Assembly (NCBI RefSeq): GCF_949987535.1
Contig: NC_080074.1
Span: forward strand, 30,568,912-30,632,911
Reading direction: 5' to 3'
Source: Balaenoptera acutorostrata
Taxonomy: Eukaryota; Chordata; Mammalia; Artiodactyla; Balaenopteridae
DNA: 64,000 nucleotides
A model generated the notes under the pieces. The model searched no databases. It saw only the letters and a list, made by a program, of their open reading frames with translations, and was not told the DNA's origin. Numbering within the stretch: position 1 is the stretch's first letter; each line of letters begins with the position of its first letter. Shown here in pieces: positions 1 through 13,129 of this stretch. Both the position numbers and the translations under genes were made by a program.

Positions 1-764
1 AAAAGCCTACGTCCTCTTAATCCATTATAGTTAAAATCATTACAAAGCATAGAAGCAAACTTCATTAACTCATATTTTTCACCTACTCATAAAATCACCA
101 GATTTTTTTTTTTTTTCTTTTTAATTCAACTGTGCTTTAAAACTCCAGTTCAAATTATCCTACACATTTGGGCAGGTCATGGTGACCAATTTGCATATAG
201 ATGACTTCGTTTAAAATTGGGCTTCACACCACCTATGAAACAGCAAAGTAGGGAGCAGGGTGCTGTCTAGATTGTTTTTCCTGAAGGGCTTAGGGAATTG
301 CACCTGCAACAATAACTCATGTAGGCAAAAAGAAGCCTTAGAAAAATGGTTATATTTTTTGAGTAAACAAATAATATATATATATTACAGTTATAAAAAT
401 AAGTCTTAGCACGTATGTTCGAAATTCTTAGTCATAAAATCCAAATGAAAAAGTCCTTTACTATTTACGAAGAGGTATTTGCACAGTTATTCACAAAGAA
501 GAAAAAGGTCCTAAATGTTCCGCGTTTTGTCTTTGCTATGGGACACAAAAGAAAGGTAAAGCCTATACTTCTGCTTTTAGACTCTTTTTATAATGAATCC
601 TGGAGTAATATGTATAACATTCATTCAGGAAAAATCCTGACTTGAAGAATGCTGCTTATCTGGTCTGGCCATCCTGGAAACCAGCATTTTACCAGCAGTT
701 TTCATTTGTACCTGGTTAAGATATTCATCTATAATACTCCTTGATAAGTTCTGAGTTTTTGTTT
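1..764. other. unassigned AT-rich DNA
   Basis: No repeat family, exon or RNA gene is recognised. There is a T-rich run near 103-125 and a short TA run near 373-386. The 76-codon open frame at 415-645 has no recognisable domain and is likely chance. Confidence 0.5.
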
Positions 765-1082
765 GTTTACTATTTTTAAAGCAGCTTTATTTACATACCA
801 TATAATTCACTCACTTTAAATGTACCATTCAATGATTTGTGGTAAATTTACAGAGTTGTGCAATCATCACCACCATCTAATTTTAGAACATTTCCATGAC
901 TCCAGAAATAAACTTTGTGCACATTTGTAGTCACTCCTCATTCTCACACTCAGCCCCAGACAACCACTAATCTAATCTGTCTTCTGTCTCTATAGATGTT
1001 CTCTTTCTGGATAATTCACATAAATGGAATCATATAATATGCGACATTTTATATCTTGCTTTTGATGGGTTCTTTGATCGTG
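765..1082 (-). mobile_element. old L1M LINE, 3' end, antisense
   Basis: The plus strand reads the antisense of a mammalian L1M 3' region. Landmarks are 'cagagttgtgcaatcatcac', 'ccagacaaccactaatct' and 'ataaatggaatcatataat'. It is a heavily mutated 3' fragment with no reading frame. Related antisense L1M pieces lie at 51040-51935 and 55945-56468. Confidence 0.8.
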
Positions 1083-3372
1083 ACTTTTAAATGACAATAA
1101 AAGTATTAATTGAGAATGACTCACCAATCCTCTCAGTCCTGTGCTCCACCCATTTAAAAAAACACACAAAAAGAGCCAAATGAAGATAAAAATACATTAT
1201 TAGCCAAAGATTTTAAGTTGGAACACTGGAATAGAATCCGTGTTGCCATTCGGGTTGTCTCTCCACCCTCATCCCCAGGAATGGGAGTAGATCCTTTGGA
1301 GCTTCCAAGTTGAGCTAACAAAACAAAACTCTGGCTCTTTCATATGTCCCAGTTTTCTTGAAGACTCCAAAGTGGTAAGAGGATGCATGACACTACCACC
1401 ATCCCTCACAAAATTTAGAATGCACAAGTAGTCATCTAGGCTATGGGAGCTAGCTCATAGCAAAACCAAGCTTTCAAAACCCAGTATATAGTCCATATAC
1501 ATATTTCTGATGCAAGACAAAACCAGGATATATAGAGAGAAAGCAAGCAAGAAAGCATTAAAGAAAGAGAAAAACTTATTTCAGCCATATGTTTGTAATC
1601 CACAATCTGGAAATTTAACCACATTTGAGAAAATTTTTGTGACATTGCGTGCCCCACATCCAGCGCAGAAAGCCATCTACGCGTCAGCCTGTTTCACACA
1701 GTAGCATTTAACCCTCTCCTATCTTCTTTGAAAAATATGGACAGCTGCAATGGTGGTGCTCCCAGTCTGCATGACTTACTTGAGGCTCCTTTCTTGCTTT
1801 GCTGTCTCCCCACACAGCAAAACAACGTGATTTCAATACTCACCTTCAAGTTTTGCATTTCTAGCCCTACAACTTGAATTGACCCTGAACTCCATTTAGA
1901 AGCCAGGCACTCCATGCTCATAATAGAAAAAAAAAATGTTTAAGCTGAATGCCTTAAATTCTATGGCTGCTGTATCTTCTATCTTCATTCTCATTAAGAT
2001 CACAAATTATTTTTAGACAATGTGCATGTATTTTACCATACACAGTGGCTATTACCATAGAGCTTCCCTTATAAGGCCGCCGAGGAGTAATTACCTAAAC
2101 AGATATTCTTACATAGCTGCCCATACTTTTCTTTGGTCCTAGTTTGATGTTAGCACTCAACGAGCCTATGCCTTCACAGACCATTGAGATCTTTGCTACA
2201 TGTTTTCTCCTCAAAACTTTCCTCTTCTTCACCAGTTAGTTCTCTTAAGCTTGCATAACCTTTACTACTCCTCTGTCATTCCAAATTCTAACTGCTGTAG
2301 GAAAATAGTTAAATCCACCCTGGCTTACAAACAGGATGCAGGAGGAATGACAGAAAAACTAGAAGACTACATGCTAAAGCAAAGTCTGCTCATTATTTCT
2401 CTCTCACTTTTATGGCCGGGGCTGGCCCTAGGAAATCCTTGGAGAAATGAAGCTGCTATTCTATACTAAACCTCCTAAGAGAGATTCCTAATCTGAGGAA
2501 AGAAACCTCTCTCTCTCTCTCTGCTTCAGACCAGATCTCTCCTATTTCAAGATCCTGGACAAAGCTTTCTTGACCCTTGGGAAGAGACCTCTTAAACACA
2601 ATCTTGGACTTGTGTCTGGGGACATAATAAAAGCTGTACACCTGATGTCTAGTAGCCCAACCTTTAAAACCAGCATGCATCAGTTAAAACCAGTTTCCCA
2701 GCCAGTGGGAATCAGCCACTACAGCTAAAGGAAGTCTATCCATCTTCCTGTGGAATAATTTGTTTCTCAAATGTGAATCCTTATTTTTATTCTAAAAGAT
2801 ACCCACGTTGTGAACCATGTGTTAAAATGGGAGGCACTAATTATTCCTCCCACAAATTCTAGTCAATTGAAAAACCACAGAAGTATTCCAGAGGGGTAAG
2901 TTTACAATATCAGCTTTAGGCCCAGGTGGAGAATATGGAACAGGGAGAGCTGAAATCCGCTTGGGTCTGTTAGACTGAAGCTCAGTTTTCTCACTTACTT
3001 TATGGAGAAAGGAAACTAGATAAGCCTTTATGTAGTCTGGGAGAGAAGAAGCAATACCAAGAAAGGAAAAAAGATAGATTTAGGGGGATGCTACATGTGA
3101 GCCATAATCTTTAACACAAATAAGGAATTTGGATAAATTACTCTACCTCAAGGGGGAGGAGAAAGAAAGAAAACAGAAAAAGATAGACACTGCCTCTCTA
3201 TATTTTCTCAATAGCCTAGAAGGTTTGGTGGAAATTTTCTTATTTAAGGGCTAAAATGAAAATAGGAGGAGAAGAGAAACAACAGGATATTTCATAGATT
3301 CTAGACACACTCTGTAGAATGATAACATCATGCCATTAACCTTACTTTATGAATAATGAATTGTGAAGTTTA
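1083..3372. other. unassigned DNA, 2.3 kb
   Basis: No repeat or gene is identified. It holds a short CT run near 2508-2522 and purine-rich stretches near 1530-1575 and 3130-3185. Open frames here are below 90 codons and resemble no known protein. Confidence 0.45.
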
Positions 3373-3600
3373 AAAAGTGTACCATGGCAATTATGAGTAT
3401 GGGCTCTTGAGCTGTGCTGTTCAAACCCTACCTCTGCTACCTACCACTTGAATGACCTTAGACAAATCATCAAACACTTTAAATTTTTTTTATGTAAAAA
3501 AAGGTGATGATAGGGTCTACTTTATAGACACTAAGTCAGTTCACACAAAGTACTTAGCAAAATGCTTAAAATGTCAGTTATTATTACATGTGACAGGTAT
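3373..3600 (+). repeat. MIR SINE
   Basis: It follows the MIR order: 'gtatgggctcttgagc' in the tRNA-derived head, then 'ctctgctacctaccacttg', 'gaatgaccttagacaaatca' and the late 'tacttagcaaaatgctt'. MIRs are ancient mammalian tRNA-derived SINEs, which fits the high divergence. Ends are approximate. Confidence 0.8.
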
Positions 3601-4082
3601 ACAACTATATAATATTAATAATTAATCCTTCATTAAAGAATTGGAATAGCTCTCAGCTGTATCTCTCATCTAGGATAATTATGCCCCCTTTACCATCAGC
3701 TGTTGCTAATCAGGTTTTATTTTTATTTACTTATAATTGTCAGCCTTTGCATCTCCACTTGGCCCATGTCATTACAAAGAATACTTGCTGCTTCCAAATG
3801 CTCTGCAAAATATCTTTTCTGAGGTTCCCCAGAAATAGATTTATAGCTCTATTTCTTGGTAAGTTTCTATATTTCTACCATGCTATGATACCATGAGGAA
3901 TTTTTATAGCCATGATGCTTTTGTCAGGAAAAATGACATGCAGATCAATACTCTTGAAGAAAGGATTCCCAGTTGGGTAGAGTCATGGCTTCCATGATTC
4001 TTCCTTCATGTTACTATCAAAAATAGCTTCTCTAACAATACAAGTTTTTGAACTTAACTGTGCCATGCCTGGTACATAATCC

Positions 4083-4205
4083 AGTAGTTCTCAAACACTG
4101 TCCTTGGCTCAGCTATAGTAGAATCACCTGGGCGAAGTTTTCCAATATTTTAGATTCCTAGTTCTCACTTCCAAAAATTCAATAGGTCAAGGTTGCAGGG
4201 AAGAG
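4083..4205 (+). mobile_element. MER5-like hAT-Charlie fragment
   Basis: It opens with the terminal-repeat form 'cagtagttctcaaacactg' followed by 'agaatcacctggg', the usual start of MER5-type non-autonomous hAT elements. The matching right terminus is not clear, so it is probably truncated on the right. Confidence 0.6.
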
Positions 4206-4261
4206 GGAAAGCGCCTGTGCTTTATGTGTTTAAGCTACTCTCCCAGCATGATAACTGGTGA

Positions 4262-4990
4262 CAGTATTTGCAAATCATATAAAAGGACTAATTTCCCTAT
4301 CATACCAGAGCTGTTACAAAAAATATAGAGAAAACTAACAATATGAAAGAAAATGGATCAAGAATATGAACAGATGGCACACGCATGTGCATGTACACAA
4401 ATGGCCAATAAATACATGAAGAGATGCTCAACCTTACTCATAATGAAAGAAACTTAAGTATAACAGAAACAAGATGCTAATTTTCACAATCAAGATGGGC
4501 CAAGATTAAAGTTGGATATTACCTCTGTAAGCATACATGCAGTGCATCAGTAGCTCTCAATTCTCCTTGGTGGAATTCGAATTAATACAAAAAATCTGGA
4601 AACCAATTGCAACATCTATCAAAACTTTAAATGCATATATCTTTGGAAGCAATAATCCACATATGCTTGTATAACCTCTAAATATACTGAGAGTAGTATG
4701 TAAAATATATATGTAAAGATAAAGATATATATCAGAATGACCATTGAACTTTCTATATAAGAGCAAAACAAACACCACAACACCCATCCCCAGAGAAACA
4801 AGAAAGTCACATAGAGACCTGGTTAAATGAACTGTGCATTCAATATTGGCGTAAGCCGGAACCACTGAAAAGACTGAGGTGGATCTATATGTGATAATAT
4901 TGAAAGCCACCTCCGAACTACTGTTAGGTGGAAAAAAGGAAAGTACAAAATAGAATGTATAGGCTGATCTTATTTGTGGTGCTGTATATC
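4262..4990 (+). mobile_element. ancient L1M fragment, sense
   Basis: It contains degraded late-ORF2 and 3'-region landmarks: 'gcaaatcatataaaaggact', 'atggccaataaatacatgaa' and 'gagatgctcaaccttactca', then 'atctggaaaccaattg' and 'gaggtggatctatatgtg'. Many indels break any frame. The 151-codon minus-strand open frame across this stretch is antisense to the L1 and is not a gene. Confidence 0.65.
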
Positions 4991-5177
4991 CCATAGGCCC
5001 CTCTGTACCCACTGTATTTTATACCATGGAGATATTTATTTTAGTTTAGTTTTTAATTTGAAAGAAATCTCTCCTGATGAGTTTGGTTTGTTGCCAGGTT
5101 TGGAAATTACTATTATGCTATCCAAATTGATAAAGTACTACATTGTTCCAGTTAATTACATAGCTTGTTAACATAGA

Positions 5178-5300
5178 GCTATCTCACTGGGCTGCTAAAA
5201 GATTAAATGAGATAATACATGAGAAAGCACTTTCTGAAATTCTAAGCATTGTGTAAATTATTCTTATCACATTCAAGATTGGTTTAACATTTTAATCATT
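5178..5300 (+). repeat. MIR SINE, 3' half
   Basis: The segment 'aaaagattaaatgagataat' followed by 'agaaagcactttctgaaatt' matches the 3' half of MIR (around 'gattaaatgagataatacatg' in the consensus). The tRNA-like head is missing. Confidence 0.65.
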
Positions 5301-7664
5301 ACTATACTGGCAAAATTACCATGAGAGCATGGTTTGTTGCATAAAGGAAATATTTAACACAAAAATTGTTAAGAGTTCCTCAGGCAAATAAAAGAGGTCT
5401 TTTATGGTAAAGGAAAGATCCCATTCAATGGGCGTATGAATGCATGAGAGAACATGGCTTACTCAGGAAAATGTGAATAATTCTATGCAGCTGACACATG
5501 TACTATCAATTTTCATCAATTTTTTATTAAATAAAATACACTTAATAGATTGGCCACATTCTGATCTTTGTGATAATGCTGGATAATACTTTCATATACT
5601 ATCATCTTATGCATGTTGGTATGCCTGTATCAAAGAAGCAAAAGGACTGATCTAGCCTGTGGTTAGGATGGTGAGTAAATCGGCATTTCATGAAATCATT
5701 AAAACCTAGCTTCTGAGGAGCTTTTAATTTGTTTTCTATAAAAATCTACTAGGGGAAAACCAATGCCTGTATTTGTTACACGCTTATGCTTACATTACTA
5801 TACATGTAGTCATCTGGACACAATGAGCAGTAGAGAATAATTAACAATAAACAGAGAGAGCATTGTGGGGAAAGACAATGCTAATGGGTGGAATATTTGC
5901 AAGTTTAATTATGTTTGTAAGTAAAAAGTATTTTCCATCTTTTTTTGGCCCATTAGAAAACATTTTGACTTTGAAAAAAATACCTTCATAATGTAATTCA
6001 TTTTTGTTTGGAACATTTTGTATTTCCATTTCATGTAAATGATCATTTCCTTCCTCTCCCTGCTCTCTCCTCCTTTAATTTTGGCATTGTTAGTATTGCT
6101 GTTAAATGTTTGGTCGTGAATATGTGCTTTGTGGCTGGAGGCAACAGGAAAGCTACTTTTTCATTTAACAGTGTTATGTATAAACTTTGAAATTCACAGG
6201 AGAGGTTTTAGTTTTGGCTTACTGTGTCAAAACGTTTACTACCTGAATGACTCCAGGTTTGCACTTCAGTAAGTAGGATCCAAATCTGCAGGTCGAGGCT
6301 CATGACTATTCCTTTTTTCTAGAGTAGAACAGCCATTAGATGGTTCTTGGCCAAATCCAAATATATTTCCAAATTCTCATGACAGAAAAATCTTACTAAA
6401 ATGTATTAGACCATTGCTAGGATTCCTAATATTGTGTGCCCTCTTTCGACATGAAAATGGTTAAAGTATATAGATTCTATAATAGCAATAATACAACCAG
6501 CTGCTGTTGCCTTGAAAAATGAGGCTACTGCCAGTAGGACTAAAGCTACTCGGCCTTGAACTTTCATTTTTTTATTTTTAATATTTTTTTCATTTATCTA
6601 TTCCCTTCATATTAGAAAATGGTTCTAAGTTGTTCTCTTTTAATTAGCTGCCTTCCTGTATACTGAGAAACAAGAAAATGAACTAAAGTTTAGCAAAACC
6701 TTTCCAGAAAAATCTTAATAAAACAAATTCTATTTTAAATTATATGCACACCTCTCCTCTCTCTTTCGTCTCACTCTTCAGTAACAAAACTCAAATAATT
6801 CTGCTTTAAAATTTTCCCATTTTATATTAATATATATTTGAACCAATCCTCATTTAGGAAATCAAAGATTTGTATTATTACTGAAGATATAATTGGTAGT
6901 CATTCCAGGTTTGTTTGTTTCCTTCAGATTTTCTTGAAACTTCATGCTTTGTTTTGAGGTATAGAATTCTGTATTAGTAAAATGGGATATATTTCTCTTC
7001 TTTTAAAATATCATCTAAAAGGTCTGAAACATAGGATTAAAAATAATGTTACCATTGAGATCTGCGTATTTATTCTATAAGGTATTCTACATTATAGAAG
7101 GTGGGATACTAGTTGGTTGGAACTAAATTGTGCTTCTTTGAAAACATACAAATCTATGCTCACTTTCCACCCAGTCAAGGCTAGACTTCTGTATTTAGAG
7201 ACTCAACAATATAGTTGATTTTTTTTTCCTCACCAAGAGTAATTTATTTATTTCTCCCCAAAATAACCTGAGAAGGTAGTTCATTGCTGGTATGACAGAT
7301 TGATGGCATCAGAGATCCAGACTCCATTCCATTTCTGTTTCTCTGCCACCCCTAGCGGCTTGCTCCAAATTGAACATGGCTTCTTATCTAATCTACATTT
7401 CCGCCTGTGAGAGGGAGAGAATGAGAAGTGGAGGGAGACAAAGCCCCTTTCCTTTTAAGAGATAATCTGGAAGTTGCGTCAATAACTTCTGCTTAAATTT
7501 CATTGTACAGAATCTACATAGGACTACAGCTAATTGCAAGGGAGTCTTGTAAATATAGTCTTTGGCTGGTTAGCCATGTAACCAGCTAAAGCATCAATTA
7601 TAAAAGAGGAAAGTGTGAAGAAATATTGTGCAGACTCTTTTCACATCCAAAAATATTATCTTTA
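5301..7664. other. unassigned DNA, 2.4 kb
   Basis: No repeat or gene is recognised. Small T-rich runs occur near 5940 and 6568-6592. The 60-62 codon open frames at 5841-6029 and 6008-6190 carry no motif. Confidence 0.45.
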
Positions 7665-7850
7665 GTATCTAACAGGTGCCAGTATGCCGAGATCTCACTT
7701 GATTTTCACGACTCTGCAAAGCACACATTTAATAGATAAGGTATCTGATACTCAAAGGAGTTAAATGACTTTCCCAAGTTTATATAGAAGTTATATGACC
7801 AGGGATCAAATGATACTCTAAATCTAAATAAAATCTGTGATGTTCCCAGC
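7665..7850 (-). repeat. MIR-type SINE, antisense
   Basis: It reads as MIR in reverse: 'acttgattttcacgactctg', then 'atactcaaaggagttaaatg', 'actttcccaagttt' and 'tgaccagggatcaaatg'. These correspond to the antisense core around 'gaaactgaggcacagagagg' and 'cttgcccaagg'. It is strongly diverged. Confidence 0.55.
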
Positions 7851-8217
7851 ATGACACCCTGTCCCTCAAATAAATGTAGGGATGATAATCTGCTTGGTAA
7901 GTTCCACTGTGCAAGACCCATTTCTAGAGTATTGTAATATTTAAGAATTAAAAGGAGAGTAGAAGAAATGTGATTCTTTTACCAGTAAGGTAAAAAACAC
8001 AACTCCTCTATTTTTCATACTATTTTAAAGCCCTTAATAAGGTGCTTAAGATGCAGGAACAATGTATTTCAGCTTCTTTTGCACTCCAGAGAACCTAGCA
8101 TTATACTAAACACCAATCAGGCAATCAACATACACTCTTCACAATCATATGAACCAAATACCTATGATGACTGTCATTTTTCTCACTGTTAATGATGCCA
8201 GCATGCAGGAGGATATG

Positions 8218-8332
8218 AACTTCACTGCGAGCTCTTTGAGGGAATTTGTACCTAATTTATCTTTGCAATTCCAATGATTGACACACCTGGCTCTTAGTAA
8301 GGATGCAATATTTGTTCCATGAACTGAACTGG
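8218..8332 (+). mobile_element. L2 LINE 3' end
   Basis: The order 'cgagctctttgaggga', 'cacacctggctcttagtaag' and 'gcaatatttgttccatgaac' matches the sense 3' end of L2, which normally ends in ATGAATGAA-type repeats. It is very short, as is usual for L2 relics. Confidence 0.6.
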
Positions 8333-8934
8333 ATATCAGAGTTTAAGACAACAGGGAAAGAATGTAGTTGTTATTCAAATTATTGTGAAAATAACCTTTA
8401 ATAGGTATTTTTTTCTGACAACTATGCAAAAATGTATTACATTTAAAAAACTGAAACAATGTTCTTAATTTTAAGTTTGCTGAATCATCAGTGGATCTCA
8501 TTCTATTCATTAAATATCTATTTTATAAGAGGCTAAATTCGTATATTCCAAGTGTTTTGTTTGTGTTCTTTTGGTTTTGAAACAAAATTAATTTTCAGTT
8601 CAAATATGTTTTCTGATTATAGGAAGATATGCTTTTGTTTTCCTTGACAACTATATAGTAATGATATATTTTCCCCTGCCTCTGTATTTTGCTGATGATT
8701 TTTCAAAAGTATAATATCTTCTTATCAAATAATGATTAATGATTGAAGAAGAATCAAATTCAAAAACATAATTCTTATTTAACATTTCATAAAACATCCA
8801 AAAAAAAAAAAAGCACCATAAAGAAGACATAATCGGTGGGAAGAATCTACTGTGTTTTTCTGTATGGTAATTCATTATTTATCTTATGTGTTCTGTTTGT
8901 ATTCTATTTAACTGTTCTTCCAGATTTAGTCACA

Positions 8935-9225
8935 CATTTAGTACCCTAAAAAGAAGAGAAATCATATTATAAATTTGTCCAAACTTATAGAATGTACAAC
9001 ACAAAGAGTAAACTGTAAAGTAATCTATAGACTTTGAGTGATAAGAATGTGTCAAGGTAGGTTCATCTATTGTAACAAATGTACCACTCTGGATAGGGAT
9101 GTTGATAATGGCAGAAGCTATAGATGTGTTGGGGAAGGATATGGGAAATCTCTGTACCTTCTCCTCAATTTTGCTGTGAAACTCAAACTGCTCTAAAAAA
9201 ATAAAGTCTTTATTAAAAAGAAGCA
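8935..9225 (+). mobile_element. L1M LINE 3' end with A-rich tail
   Basis: Sense L1M 3'-UTR landmarks are present: 'atagaatgtacaacacaaag', 'caaatgtaccactctggata', 'gggaaatctctgtacc' and 'gctctaaaaaaataaagtct', ending A-rich at about 9225. A second copy of the same 3' end lies at 41757-42250. Confidence 0.8.
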
Positions 9226-9227
9226 CA

Positions 9228-9346
9228 GTCCAGAGTAGGAGTTATAAGTCCTGAGTTCTATGCTCAGCTCTGCTGTTAATTTACAGGGTATTGTTTACAA
9301 GTCATATAAGCTCCAGACCTCTGTTTCCTTATCTGTAAAATGACTC
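9228..9346 (+). repeat. MIR SINE fragment
   Basis: The series 'gagttctatgctcagctctg', 'caagtcatataagctcc' and 'ctgtttccttatctgtaaaa' matches the sense core of MIR. It sits directly between the L1M tail and the LTR that follows. Confidence 0.7.
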
Positions 9347-9347
9347 T

Positions 9348-9915
9348 TGTATTAGTTTTCTAGTGCTGTGTAACAAATTATTACATGGATACACACACAC
9401 ACTGTTATCTCCTAATTTCTGTAGGTCAAATATCTCATCACAGCTTAGCTAGTTCCTCTGCTCAGGATCTCAATAGGTTGCAATGATGGTGTTAGGTGGG
9501 CTGCATTCTCTTCTGCAGGCTTAACCAGGGAAGAACCTGCTTACAAGGTCATTGGGATGGTTAATAGAATTTATTACCTCATGGCTGTGTGACTGAGGGA
9601 CCCATCTTTGTATTGGCTGTTGACTGGAGGCTGTTCAGAAACTGCCCACAGCTCCTTGACCACGTGACCTTTTCTACAGGCAGTTCACAACGTGGTTATT
9701 GGTTTCTTCCAGGAAAGTTGAACAGTTTTTCTCTCTGGTGTGCTAAGATGGAGTCATATAACTAAATGTAAATGTAATCATGAGAGGGACATCTCATCAC
9801 CATTCTCATTCTCTATTGCTTACAGGCAAGTCACAGATTACACCTCATTCAAGGAGAGGGGACCACACAAGGGTATTACTCATTCGGAGTCACCTGACAA
9901 TGCATCTGACACAAG
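9348..9915 (-). mobile_element. MLT/MaLR-like solo LTR, antisense
   Basis: It opens with 'tgtattagttttctagtgct', the antisense end of a MaLR/ERVL-like LTR. It continues with 'ctgtaggtcaaatatctcat', 'cacagcttagctagttcctc' and 'ggggaccacacaagggtatt'. A (CA) run of about six units occurs near 9390. The LTR type resembles those at 16383-16900 and 46393-46802. No internal retroviral sequence adjoins it. The right end is approximate. Confidence 0.6.
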
Positions 9916-10163
9916 GATACTGAACCAGATAATCTTTAGGTTTTCTCCCAGCTCTATCATTTTATGATTATTGAGGGAATACTAAGAATTGTCTGGTTCT
10001 TATTTTGTAAGTTATAGGCTATGAACTCTTAAGGTTTAGAAAAATCTCTGACCTCCTTACAGTTCTAGAACTAATGAGCCACAGTATGTACCATTTTTCA
10101 TGGGACCAAAATGTAAGCAAGAGATTCCTATTAGAAAGAGCCAGGGGCTGTAAGAGAAAAAGA

Positions 10164-11152
10164 ACAAGCCAAATCAAAACATGGGCAGAAGATCTATTGT
10201 AAAAAGACATTTCTCCAAAGAAGACATACAGATGGCCAAGAGGCACATGAAAAGATGCTCAACATCTCTAATTATTAGAGAAATGCAAATCAAAACCACA
10301 ATGACATATCACCTCACATTGGTCAGAATGGCCTTCACCAAAAAATCTACAAACAATAAATGCTGGAGAGGGTGTGAAGAGAAGGGAACTCTCCTACACT
10401 GTTCGTGGGAATGTAAATTGGTATAACCACTATGGAGAACAGTATGGAGGTTCCTTAAAAAACTAAAAATAGAACTACCATATGACCCAGCAATCTCACT
10501 CCTAGGCATATACCCAGAGAAAACAATAATTTGAAAAGATACGTGCACCCCGATGTTCACTGCAGCACTAGTTACAATAGCCAGGACCTGGAAGCAATCT
10601 AAATGTCCATAAACAGACGAATGGATAAAGAAGATGTGGTAAACATATACAATGGAATATTACTCAGCCATAAAAAAGAACAAAATAATGCCATTTGCAG
10701 CAACATGGATGGACTTAGTGATTGTCATACTGAGTGAAGTAAGTCAGACACAGAAAGACAAATATCATATGATATCACTTACATGTGGAATCTAAAAAAG
10801 GGTACAAATGAACTTATTTACAAAACAGAAGTAGAGTCACAGATGTAGAAAACAAACTTATGGTTACCAGAGGACAATGGGGGGGAGGGATAAATTGGGA
10901 GACTGGGATTGACATATACATACTACTATATATAAAATAGATAACTAGTAAGAACCTACTGTATAGCACAAGGAACTCTACTTAATACTCTGTAATGGCC
11001 TATATGGGAAAAGAATCTAAAAAAAGAGCGGATATATATATACGTGTAACTGATTCACTTTGCTGTACACCTGAAACTAATGCAACATTGAAAATCAACT
11101 ACACGCCAAAAAAAATTTTTTTAATATTATAATTTAATATAAAAAATATTCT
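10164..11152 (+). mobile_element. 5'-truncated L1, last 1 kb, sense
   Basis: This is the C-terminal end of L1 ORF2 and the 3' UTR. The reading frame at 10181-10426 keeps the conserved zinc-knuckle region ([13 protein letters not shown]), then breaks. The nucleotide order then follows the usual L1 end: 'tatacccagagaaaac', 'aatggataaagaagatgtgg', 'tactcagccataaaaaagaa' and 'ctgtacacctgaaact'. A purine and G-rich tract is at 10876-10890. The 9-mer ACAAGCCAA occurs at both proposed ends (about 10164 and 11156) and may be the target duplication, with the L1 starting near 10173. That placement is tentative. It is the same L1 type as the 3' end at 58540-58735. Confidence 0.85.
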
Positions 11153-11362
11153 GAGACAAGCCAAGGCTTGACTATCAGAAGTGAAATGGGAGACCATGAA
11201 CAAAAACTGAGATAAAGGTCATAAAAACAAGAGTAAAGTTAAGAGTGAATCAAAATGAGTAAGGCCTGGGAGGGTGAGAAGGGTATTTTAAGTGAGCTCC
11301 ATGAAATCAATTGTTAATTTTAGCCTGAATGAAATACCAGAAGCAGGGCTTATGTCAGCTTA

Positions 11363-11543
11363 AACTGGTGATTCTCAACTTTGACTGCATATTACAATTA
11401 CCTGAGGAGTCTGTAAGTATCCAAATGCCCAGGCCACATCCTGGTCATATTAAGTCAGAATCTCTGAGGAAGCACACTGGTCTCAATATTTTTGAAAGCT
11501 CTCTAGTAATTTTAATGTGCAGCCCAGGTTGAGAATCAATTAT
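11363..11543. mobile_element. hAT-type MITE (MER3/MER5-like)
   Basis: The termini are inverted repeats. The left reads 'gattctcaactttgactg' and the right, reverse-complemented, reads 'gattctcaacctgggctg'. The internal 'aatgcccaggccacatcc' and 'agtcagaatctctgagg' are typical of small hAT-Charlie elements. At about 180 bp it looks nearly full length. Confidence 0.7.
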
Positions 11544-11556
11544 CTACTCTCACTAT

Positions 11557-11715
11557 TAAAGTGTGGTTGGAGGGCCAACCAGCAAGATTGGCGTATCTAG
11601 CAATGACCTTATTAGAAATGCAGATACTTATTACCTTCTCCAGACCTACTGAATCTGAATCTACATTTTTACAAGATCCTCACTTGATCCCTATGTGATT
11701 GATCCAGTTAAAGAC
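11557..11715 (+). mobile_element. MER5A-like hAT fragment
   Basis: The series 'cttattagaaatgcagatac', 'cagacctactgaatctgaat' and 'acaagatcctcacttgatcc' matches MER5A in sense. It lies only some 15 bp from the preceding hAT element. The terminal repeats are degraded. Confidence 0.65.
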
Positions 11716-12224
11716 TTAGGATAAAGAATAGTACCTGGTATTAAACTTGGTACCTAGCATTAAACACAATTATTTCTCCATAAACATAAACTCTAATAGA
11801 ATTTTTCAGCCCACCTTTTGACAATTTGAGTAAATAATGAGTGAATGAATGGGCTGTGCAAAATGTACTACTTAAATAGATGGAAAAGTGGGAGGCTCTT
11901 TTTTTTTTTTCCCCTAGGGTTGTACTAATTTGTTTAGAATGAAGACAGACATTTGACTTTCTTTTGCCAACTCTGATTGATCAGAAATGACTGCCTGGAG
12001 AACTCTATTGAAAAACAACATTCTAAAATTCTTTTGGCTGAGAAGAGTACCCTGATAGATTAACCATGTTTCAGGGAATGGCAGCTGTTGTGCTGCATAC
12101 TTGCTGAACCTGCTCTGGATTTTCCAATGGAATAGTAACTCTCATGACAGAACCCACCCATTCCAAAGAGACCTGACTAGGATTAAGGATACATGGTCCT
12201 GCAACACATCTGTACTGATTAACT

Positions 12225-12350
12225 CATTTATTCTTTCATTAAATCCTTCATTTATTGCTTCAATAAAAAGTTATCAAACACAAGTTTTATGTCCCAGACA
12301 CTCACTGTGCTGGGTGTCAGATTCTTATGGCATTAGAATGACCTCACCCT
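12225..12350 (-). mobile_element. L2 LINE 3' end, antisense
   Basis: It opens with 'ctcatttattctttcattaa' and continues with 'tgtcccagacactcactgtg' and 'ctgggtgtcag', the antisense of the L2 3' terminus. It is short and diverged. Confidence 0.5.
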
Positions 12351-13098
12351 TCAACATAAACATGCCACAGATCCTTGAAATTCCATGAGCAAACAGCCTC
12401 ATGTCGACATCAATAATGTTCAAGGCCAATGAGGGAACTGGTCTCACCAGAAGGTCTTGACTATTTCCCATGTCAGAGAGATGCTTAGCAGGAATCAAAG
12501 ACATGATGTTTTAATTCAAACAGCTTCTTGCTGAATTTTAAAGAACTGCCAGAGTCAGAGTAGCTTCATTCTGACCTTCAGAAAAACCTTTTTATGAAAA
12601 TTTAGTTTAAGCACATGTAGAAATAGTTAATCCATAAGGAAAGTATCATAAGCTACTAAGCTGTTCTATAACAAATCTTATAGGGAAAAAAAAGGACGAT
12701 TATTTCATCTTTTTAACACTTTGAAGGTAAAATGCCTGTAGGTGGCTATCTTTGAAGCCCCAAATGAGGGAGATTTTCCACTTATATTCCTTTCAGTAAT
12801 AAAGAGCTGCTGGAAGCACTATAGAAATGTTGTTTTTCAGTGACTGTGCCAATATACCTGGGCCTTCTTTCAAGCAGTGAGTGATTCCTTTGAATTATGT
12901 TTCAGCCAAAAACAGGGTTACTCATAAATTGCATGAATACCTTCCAGCTTATAATTGCCAAGTTCCGGTCTTGGATTTTAGTCATCAAGCCTAAGCTCTT
13001 TTTATTTTCTCTAAATCTCAAGTTGATATAGCTTTCTTCTTCCCATTCTTCCTCCCCAGCACCAACCACCCCCCTTCTCCCTTTATTATCTTTGGATA

Positions 13099-13129
<31 letters not shown>

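Noticed and set aside
4557..5012. 151-codon open frame on the minus strand
   Set aside because: It lies antisense to an old L1M fragment, is leucine/tyrosine/isoleucine-rich from AT-rich text, and has no domain or start context.
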